Origin: Vannielia sp.
Lineage (GTDB): Bacteria > Pseudomonadota > Alphaproteobacteria > Rhodobacterales > Rhodobacteraceae
Direction of reading: 5' to 3'
Assembly (NCBI RefSeq): GCF_029212645.1
Contig: NZ_JARGND010000006.1
Location: 30,954-94,953, forward strand
Length of the DNA: 64,000 nucleotides
The translations under genes were made by a program, and so were the position numbers. How positions within the stretch are numbered: the first letter of the stretch is position 1; each line of letters opens with the position of its first letter. The notes beneath the pieces are model-generated. The model was not told the origin of the DNA. It saw only the letters and a program-made list of their open reading frames with translations, and did no database searches. Shown one piece after another: positions 59,161-64,000 of this stretch.

Positions 59161-60435
59161 ATGAAAAGCATGATGAGCTACGACCTGATGGAATCCATCC
59201 GGGTGACCAACCAATGGATGGGGGCTTCGGCCAAGGCACTCTACTCCTACCCGGCCTTCGGCCTTTCCACCAACCCCTTCATCGCGATGACAGCGGCATG
59301 GGGCGAAGTCACTGAGCGAAGCTTCGCTCGGATGGTCGCCAAACCCGATTGGAACATCTCTCACGTTGTGGGCTCCGATGGGCGCGATCACCTCGTTCAG
59401 ATCGAAACCGTCGTCACCCGCCCCTTCGGCGATCTCATTCACTTCAATATCGTGGGCCGCGAGGAAAAGCCGCGCAAGGTGCTGGTGGTTGCGCCAATGT
59501 CGGGGCATTACGCCACGCTGCTGCGCTCAACCGTGGTGTCGCTGCTGCCGGATTGCGAAGTTTATATCACCGATTGGCACAATGCGCGCGATATCCCGGT
59601 CAGCGAAGGCAAGTTCGATGTTGAGGATTACACCCTCTATATCGTCGACTTCCTGCGCGAGATGGGCCCCGATACCCACGTGATTGCCGTTTGCCAGCCC
59701 GCCCCGCTGGCGCTGGCCGCCACCGCTTACCTCGCCGAGGAAGATCCGGCAGCGCAGCCCAACTCGCTCACCCTGATCGGCGGCCCGATTGATCCGGGAG
59801 CCGCCCCCACCGAGGTGACAGATTTTGGCGCCTCCGTCACCATGGGCCAGCTTGAGCGCCATGTGATCCAGCGCGTTGGCTTCAAGCATCGCGGCGCCGG
59901 GCGGCTTGTGTATCCCGGCCTTCAACAGCTTTCGAGCTTCATCGCGATGAACGCCGATACCCACAGCACCGCCTTTGTTGACCAGATCATCGCCGTGGCA
60001 AAGGGTGAGGCCGCCGAGCATGACCGCCACAACAAGTTCTATGACGAATACCTCGCCGTGATGGACATGACGGCCGAGTTTTACCTTTCGACCGTTGAGC
60101 GCGTGTTCAAAGAGCGTGAAATCGCGCGCAATATCTTTGTGGTCGATGGCAAGCAGGTGGATATTTCAAAGATCACCGATGTCGCGGTGAAAACCGTTGA
60201 AGGCGCGAAAGACGATATCTCGGCCCCCGGCCAATGTGTCGCCGCGCTTGATCTGTGCACCGGCCTGCCGGACAAGATGAAAGCCTCGCACCTTGAGCCG
60301 GGCGCAGGCCACTACGGCATTTTTGCAGGCCGCAGCTGGCGTAACAATATCCGCCCCCTGGTGCTGGATTTCATTGATGCGAACTGCCGCCACGCCAAGC
60401 GCCAAAAGGGCAAAAAGGCCAAAGCGGCAAGCTGA
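59161..60435 (+). CDS. phaZ: intracellular PHB depolymerase
   Basis: A 424-aa PhaZ of the intracellular class, mobilising PHB granules. It starts MKSMMSYDLMESIRVTNQWM and shows the family's catalytic-cysteine region HVIAVCQPAPLALAATAYLA, in place of a serine lipase box, and a C-terminal histidine region in EPGAGHYGIFAGRSWRNNIR. ATG 59161 is chosen because the longer frame is not conserved; a GGGGCGCTGC precedes it. Divergent from phaC so that synthesis and breakdown share a control region. Confidence 0.93.
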   Translation: MKSMMSYDLMESIRVTNQWMGASAKALYSYPAFGLSTNPFIAMTAAWGEVTERSFARMVAKPDWNISHVVGSDGRDHLVQIETVVTRPFGDLIHFNIVGREEKPRKVLVVAPMSGHYATLLRSTVVSLLPDCEVYITDWHNARDIPVSEGKFDVEDYTLYIVDFLREMGPDTHVIAVCQPAPLALAATAYLAEEDPAAQPNSLTLIGGPIDPGAAPTEVTDFGASVTMGQLERHVIQRVGFKHRGAGRLVYPGLQQLSSFIAMNADTHSTAFVDQIIAVAKGEAAEHDRHNKFYDEYLAVMDMTAEFYLSTVERVFKEREIARNIFVVDGKQVDISKITDVAVKTVEGAKDDISAPGQCVAALDLCTGLPDKMKASHLEPGAGHYGIFAGRSWRNNIRPLVLDFIDANCRHAKRQKGKKAKAAS

Positions 60436-60474
60436 AGGCACACATCCTGAAGGCGGGCATCTGAAAACGGTAAG

Positions 60475-60498
60475 AAGGCGGGACATGTCCCGCCTTTT
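60475..60498. terminator. bidirectional terminator between phaZ and the downstream hydrolase gene
   Basis: AAGGCGGGA-CATG-TCCCGCCTTTT: a 9-bp stem and 4-nt loop with T's on the plus strand and A's before it, serving convergent genes. Confidence 0.82.
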
Positions 60499-60519
60499 GT
60501 CTGTTCAGGGCGCGGGCCT

Positions 60520-61230
60520 TCAGGTGAGCAGCAGCGGCGCATCCAGAAAATCATTGAGCGCGTGATTCACCGCCGAGGGCTGCTCAAGCGTCAGGTAATG
60601 CCCTGCCCCCGAAATCACCTTCAACTCGGCGTTGGGCAGCAGATCGGCCAGAAATTCATGGCGTTTGACGCCGCAAAGCTGGTCATACTCGCCGCAGAGG
60701 ATCAGCGCGGGTTGCTTGGCCTTGCGCAGGGTGCGCTGCGGATCGGGGCGGCGCTGGAGGGCGCGGGATTGGCGCACAAAGGTGTCCGGCCCCATCGCTT
60801 CGGCCATGTCGAGCGCAAGTTCCACCACCTGGTCACGGTGGCCCACATCTCCCACGCCGGCGGCGGAGATGGTTTCACGCATCACCTCGATCAGGCGGCC
60901 ATTGCGCACCCCAATGATCCCCGGCTCGCGCTCGGCGGCGGCGGCAGGCGGCTCAACGATGGCGGTTGTGCCTTGCAGCACCATCCGGCTCACCCGATCC
61001 GGCGCGCGGTTGAGAATTTCCATGGCAACCATGCCGCCCAGATACTGGCCATAAAGCGCAAAGCGGCGCGGCGCCCCATCAAGCACCCGCTGCGCCAGCG
61101 CGCCAATGCTGTCGGCCTGGCTGACAGCCGCCACCTGCACTGCCCGCTTGGGCGAAAAGCTCATGATCTGAGGCCAGAAAACACGGGCATCGCACATGAA
61201 TCCTGGAAGAAAAACGAGAGGGTCGGCCAT
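60520..61230 (-). CDS. alpha/beta-hydrolase-fold protein with nucleophile serine replaced by tyrosine
   Basis: A 236-aa protein with hydrolase fold marks: LVFLPGFMCDARVFWPQI at the N-terminus, an elbow FALYGQYLGGMVAMEILNRA, the acid region LCGEYDQLC and histidine in GAGHYLTLEQP. At the nucleophile position the usual GxSxG reads G-Q-Y63-L-G: the codon is TAT. The histidine and aspartate are kept. Either the protein is non-catalytic, uses another residue, or the base is a sequencing or assembly error. It lies convergent to phaZ, but a role in PHB metabolism is not shown. Confidence 0.8.
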   Translation of the reverse strand: MADPLVFLPGFMCDARVFWPQIMSFSPKRAVQVAAVSQADSIGALAQRVLDGAPRRFALYGQYLGGMVAMEILNRAPDRVSRMVLQGTTAIVEPPAAAAEREPGIIGVRNGRLIEVMRETISAAGVGDVGHRDQVVELALDMAEAMGPDTFVRQSRALQRRPDPQRTLRKAKQPALILCGEYDQLCGVKRHEFLADLLPNAELKVISGAGHYLTLEQPSAVNHALNDFLDAPLLLT

Positions 61231-61358
61231 GTGGCGCCAGTCCTTGCCTGTGCCGCTCTGGAGTATCGTGGCGGCTTGGGCGCAAGGTTAAACCGCGCCC
61301 TGCCCCCCTGCAAGGTGAAGCGCCGCCCCAGCGAAAAATCGCCGGGATTTCACCGCCC

Positions 61359-61787
61359 CTATTGGTAGCCATTCCAGCGAAACGCGCCCTCTGGCCCAAG
61401 CGGTGAATGGGGGTTCCAGGCAACTTCCCAGATGTGGCCGTCGGGATCGGCGAAATAGCCGATATGGCCCCCCCAGAAAATATCATGCGCCTCGCGCAGC
61501 ACCCTGCCGCCCGCCGCGCGGGCCTGCTCCAGCAGCGCCGCCACATCGGCCTTTTCGCGCAGGTTATGGCTAAGGGTCGCCGCGCCGTGGCCCAGCGTTT
61601 CAATCGGCACGCCCATATCTTCGGCGAGTTTTTCCAGCGGATAAAGGCCCAGCGTTTGCCCGATCAGATCAAAGGCAATCACCCCATCCGGGGCCTCTGC
61701 GCGCTGCCAGCCAAGGGCTTCGTAAAACGCCGCCGAGGCCTCAACATCCTGCACACCAAGTGTAATCAGGCTGATCCGCTGTTCCAT
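61359..61787 (-). CDS. VOC-superfamily (glyoxalase/bleomycin-resistance fold) protein
   Basis: A 142-aa protein with two beta-alpha-beta-beta-beta modules: ISLITLGVQDVEASAAFYEA near the start and HIGYFADPDGHIWEVAWNPH near the end, where the E/H metal-ligand pattern is present. ATG 61787 is used; a GTG immediately upstream is less likely. It is not GloA, which is encoded at 3.8 kb. Substrate unknown; it lies upstream of the serine-less hydrolase gene on the same strand, about 128 bp away. Confidence 0.8.
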   Translation of the reverse strand: MEQRISLITLGVQDVEASAAFYEALGWQRAEAPDGVIAFDLIGQTLGLYPLEKLAEDMGVPIETLGHGAATLSHNLREKADVAALLEQARAAGGRVLREAHDIFWGGHIGYFADPDGHIWEVAWNPHSPLGPEGAFRWNGYQ

Positions 61788-61848
61788 CACCCTGCTCCCA
61801 TGACCATCGCAGCCAAGGGTAGCGCGAACGAAAGGAGAACGCCAGCGC

Positions 61849-62418
61849 CTAGTTTTTCTTGCGGGTCAGGATCACAAAGAGCGCAATCGCCATGGTGATG
61901 AGGTTGGTGATCGGCATCCCAATCGTGCCGCCGCCAGCCGGGCCGGGAGCGCCGGGATCGGCCTGCTCGATGATGGCCGTCAGTTCCTGAACGTCATTGC
62001 CGGTCAGGCTCAGATCATCGCCACCGTCTTCGGCGATTTTCTTGAAGGCCTTGGCCAGCGCTTCCCAGGCCAGATCATCGCCCGTCATCGCGCCGATCAG
62101 ATCAGAGATCGCCGCGTTCAACTCGGCGGCCAGCGCGCGCAACTCGGCGATATTGCCCAAGTGGCTGTTGAGCGATTGTTTTGCCGGGAACGACAGCTTG
62201 CGCGGATTGCCGTAGCGCACCTTCAAAAAGCCCTCGTCAGAGTGCAGCGACCGCTCGATCATTGTCAGCTGGGACGTCCAGCGATTCACCTTTTGCATGA
62301 TCTTGTTGTGGCTGTCAGAGGTTGTCTTCACGGACGCCCCGGCCGAAACCTCAAGGGCCTCGGCGCGCACGTCCTGGATGAGTTTTTGCAGATGAATCCG
62401 CTTGGCTTCATGGTTCAT
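61849..62418 (-). CDS. unknown helical protein with C-terminal membrane anchor
   Basis: A 189-aa protein. Residues 1 to about 150 look helical and charged (MNHEAKRIHLQKLIQDVRAE; KVNRWTSQLTMIERSLHS; ELNAAISDLIGAMTGDDLAW). A Gly/Pro linker (PGAPGPAGGG) is followed by one hydrophobic helix (MPITNLITMAIALFVILT) and the basic end RKKN. This looks like a C-tail anchor. GAGGG lies 7 nt upstream of the ATG. I do not recognise the family. Its neighbours give no functional hint. Confidence 0.65.
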   Translation of the reverse strand: MNHEAKRIHLQKLIQDVRAEALEVSAGASVKTTSDSHNKIMQKVNRWTSQLTMIERSLHSDEGFLKVRYGNPRKLSFPAKQSLNSHLGNIAELRALAAELNAAISDLIGAMTGDDLAWEALAKAFKKIAEDGGDDLSLTGNDVQELTAIIEQADPGAPGPAGGGTIGMPITNLITMAIALFVILTRKKN

Positions 62419-62630
62419 GGAATAGCCCTCACTTGGGATGCAAATAGATTTTGAAATCGGCTTCGGGGCAGAAATTTCCCCAGCCATAGGTGTTAGGTAA
62501 TCACACCCGCGTGACCTTTCAAGCGGGGCATGGCCTAATTTCGGTGCGCTCGGATTCACGGCGCCAAAAGTGGCAAAACGGCAATTTCAGGCAGCTAAGC
62601 CGCGCCAATCACCGCCGAATTGTCGCAATT

Positions 62631-63371
62631 TCACAAGCTCGCCAAAACGTCTTCGAGCGATTCCACGATCAAATCCAGCTCTTTCGGGGTGGAAAACCGG
62701 TGATCGGCTCCCTTCACCAGCGTCAGCCGGATGTCATCGCCTTCGGCATGGTCGAGCAGCCGCAGCGCGACAGACATATCCACATCCGCGTCCGCCGTGC
62801 CCTGCAAAAACCGCACCCGATAGGGCAGCGCCAATGGCTCGCGCAGCACCAAATGCGCGCGCCCATCCTCAACCAACCTGCGGGTTATGATGTAGGGATC
62901 ACCGTATTCCGAAGGCAGCGCCACCTGCCCCTCCTCCATCAATGCGGCCTTCTGCGCCTCATCAAACCCGTCCCACATGCTGTCTTCGGTGAAGTCGGGC
63001 GCGGCGGCAATGGTCACAAGCCCGGCGAGCTTTGCGCCCAACCGTTTGGCCATCAGAAGCGAGATCCAGCCGCCCATCGACGAGCCAACCAGCACCACCG
63101 GCCCCGCCGTGAGCGCCGTGATCGCGGCTTGCGCATCTTCCGCCCAATCGCCGATCGCACCCTCGGTGAAGTCCCCCGAGCTTTGCCCGTGTCCCGAATA
63201 GTCAAACCGCAAAAAGGCGCGCCCCCCGGCTCGCGCCCAGGCCTCCAGATGCAGCGCCTTGGTGCCCTCCATGTCAGACTTGAGGCCGCCCAGAAACACC
63301 ACGCATGGGCCGTTTCCTTCGAGGCGGTTGTAGGCGATGCGGCGGCGTTGCGGGGTGTCGAGCGTTTCCAT
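62631..63371 (-). CDS. alpha/beta hydrolase (serine esterase/thioesterase-like)
   Basis: A 246-aa cytosolic hydrolase. The N-terminal VVFLGGLKSDMEGTKALHLE and RFDYSGHGQSSGDFTEGAIG are typical of the Abhydrolase_1/6 group related to carboxylesterase BioH/Tgl proteins. The nucleophile S98 is in LVGSSMGG, the acid in TADADVD and the histidine in KGADHRFS. ATG 63371 is used because the upstream frame is not family-like. Substrate unknown. It is divergent from the aminotransferase at the right edge. Confidence 0.82.
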   Translation of the reverse strand: METLDTPQRRRIAYNRLEGNGPCVVFLGGLKSDMEGTKALHLEAWARAGGRAFLRFDYSGHGQSSGDFTEGAIGDWAEDAQAAITALTAGPVVLVGSSMGGWISLLMAKRLGAKLAGLVTIAAAPDFTEDSMWDGFDEAQKAALMEEGQVALPSEYGDPYIITRRLVEDGRAHLVLREPLALPYRVRFLQGTADADVDMSVALRLLDHAEGDDIRLTLVKGADHRFSTPKELDLIVESLEDVLASL

Positions 63372-63465
63372 TGGTCCTCCGGGGTTTGCGCCGGACCCTA
63401 GGGCGCAGCCCCGCCCCCCGCAAGCCTCTTGCCCCGGCCCCGATTTGGTGCGCAAATTCCGTCTT

Positions 63466-64000
63466 ATGACACACCCTCGCTACACCGATCTCGCCCAGAG
63501 CCTGCCTGCCACCGTCCCCTTTGTGGGCCCAGAAACCCAGGAGCGCGCCCGTGGCCGCCCGTTTGCGGCCCGCCTTGGGGCCAATGAAATGGGCTTTGGC
63601 CCCTCGCCCGCTGCCATCCGCGCAATTGGCGAGGCGGCGCGCGGGGCGTGGATGTATGGCGACCCGGAGATGCACGATCTGCGCCGCGCCCTTTCGGCCC
63701 ACCTGCGGGTGCCACCCGAAGCGGTGATTCCGGGCAGCGGCATTGATGGGCTGCTGGGCGAACTCACCCGCCTGCTGGTCTCGCCCGGTGACGCGGTTGT
63801 GACCTCTGATGGCGCTTATCCCACCTTCAACTACCACGTCGCGGGCTATGGCGGTGTGCTGCACAAGGTGCCCTACCGCGACGACGCCGAAGACCCGGAG
63901 GCCCTGCTCGCCAAGGCCCGCGAGGTGGGTGCCAAGATGATCTACCTCGCCAATCCCGATAACCCGATGGGCAGCGCTCATGATGCCGCCACGTTGGCCG
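63466..64000 (+). CDS. PLP-dependent aminotransferase class I/II (HisC-like), 3' end cut by window edge
   Basis: The first 178 residues of a fold-type I aminotransferase. It has ARLGANEMGFGPSPAAIRAI, WMYGDPEMHDLRRALSAHLR, VIPGSGIDGLLGELTRLLV and IYLANPDNPMGS, the substrate/PLP pattern of histidinol-phosphate aminotransferase-like enzymes. The PLP lysine lies beyond the window. ATG 63466 fits the N-terminus. True HisC versus another amino acid aminotransferase cannot be decided. Confidence 0.8.
   Translation, partial: MTHPRYTDLAQSLPATVPFVGPETQERARGRPFAARLGANEMGFGPSPAAIRAIGEAARGAWMYGDPEMHDLRRALSAHLRVPPEAVIPGSGIDGLLGELTRLLVSPGDAVVTSDGAYPTFNYHVAGYGGVLHKVPYRDDAEDPEALLAKAREVGAKMIYLANPDNPMGSAHDAATLA

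Overview
The window reads as chromosomal DNA of a GC-rich alphaproteobacterium of the Rhodobacterales (Roseobacter/Paracoccus-like). Supporting signs are the PhaR-phasin-PhaC/PhaZ polyhydroxybutyrate cluster, the gor-hflK-hflC-DUF2065-degP block, the carD / 7Fe ferredoxin / S4 protein / Suv3-like helicase block, DUF2842 next to purA, and the overall codon style. This placement is inferred from gene content, not from a database search. I see no rRNA, prophage, plasmid origin or CRISPR array. The only mobile-element trace is a broken IS5-type transposase.

Layout. 1-5.8 kb: 23S rRNA methyltransferase rlmB (cut by the left edge), tRNA-Tyr, a secreted PHB-depolymerase-type esterase, an aldehyde dehydrogenase, glyoxalase I, a small periplasmic protein and a glycosyltransferase-like protein. 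6.2-13 kb: O-acetylhomoserine sulfhydrylase, a 925-aa membrane protein with GspL-like and GspC/PilP-like ends, and a Kef-type cation/proton antiporter. 13.3-18.4 kb (minus): carD, ferredoxin, S4 protein, helicase, TPR protein. 18.5-19.7 kb: SCP2 protein and a lysophospholipase-like hydrolase. 19.9-28.3 kb (minus): degP, DUF2065, hflC, hflK, glutathione reductase, rpiA, a CDF metal exporter and an acetyltransferase. 28.5-36.7 kb: mixed metabolic genes (sdaA, nucleosidase, YcaQ-type glycosylase, DsrE protein, PEBP-like protein, DoeA-like hydrolase, EamA transporter) with decayed intergenic DNA and an IS remnant. 36.7-45.8 kb: thiamine pyrophosphokinase, a 1048-aa repeat protein, DUF2842, purA, secG, pyrG and two tandem TerB-like genes.

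45.9-53.4 kb holds a compact operon: a polar-amino-acid-type ABC transporter with two paralogous binding proteins, a class I glutamine amidotransferase, a PuuA-like glutamine synthetase and a PuuB-like FAD oxidase. Together these look like an uptake and gamma-glutamylation route for an amine or polyamine, but the dedicated aldehyde dehydrogenase is not nearby. Next come a DegT-type aminotransferase, whose ribosome binding site lies inside a strong inverted repeat, and a LysR regulator. 55.9-60.4 kb is the PHB granule cluster: phaR, phasin and phaC on the minus strand, phaZ divergent, with palindromic PhaR-type sites. The right end carries two alpha/beta hydrolases, one with the nucleophile serine replaced, a VOC protein, an unknown C-terminally anchored protein and a truncated class I/II aminotransferase.

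Most of the window is ordinary core genome. The items most worth following up are the hairpin leader at 53.4 kb, the 11-bp phased repeats at 26.75 kb, the GspL/GspC-like fusion protein, the amine-utilisation operon, two small families of intergenic palindromes and the serine-less hydrolase.
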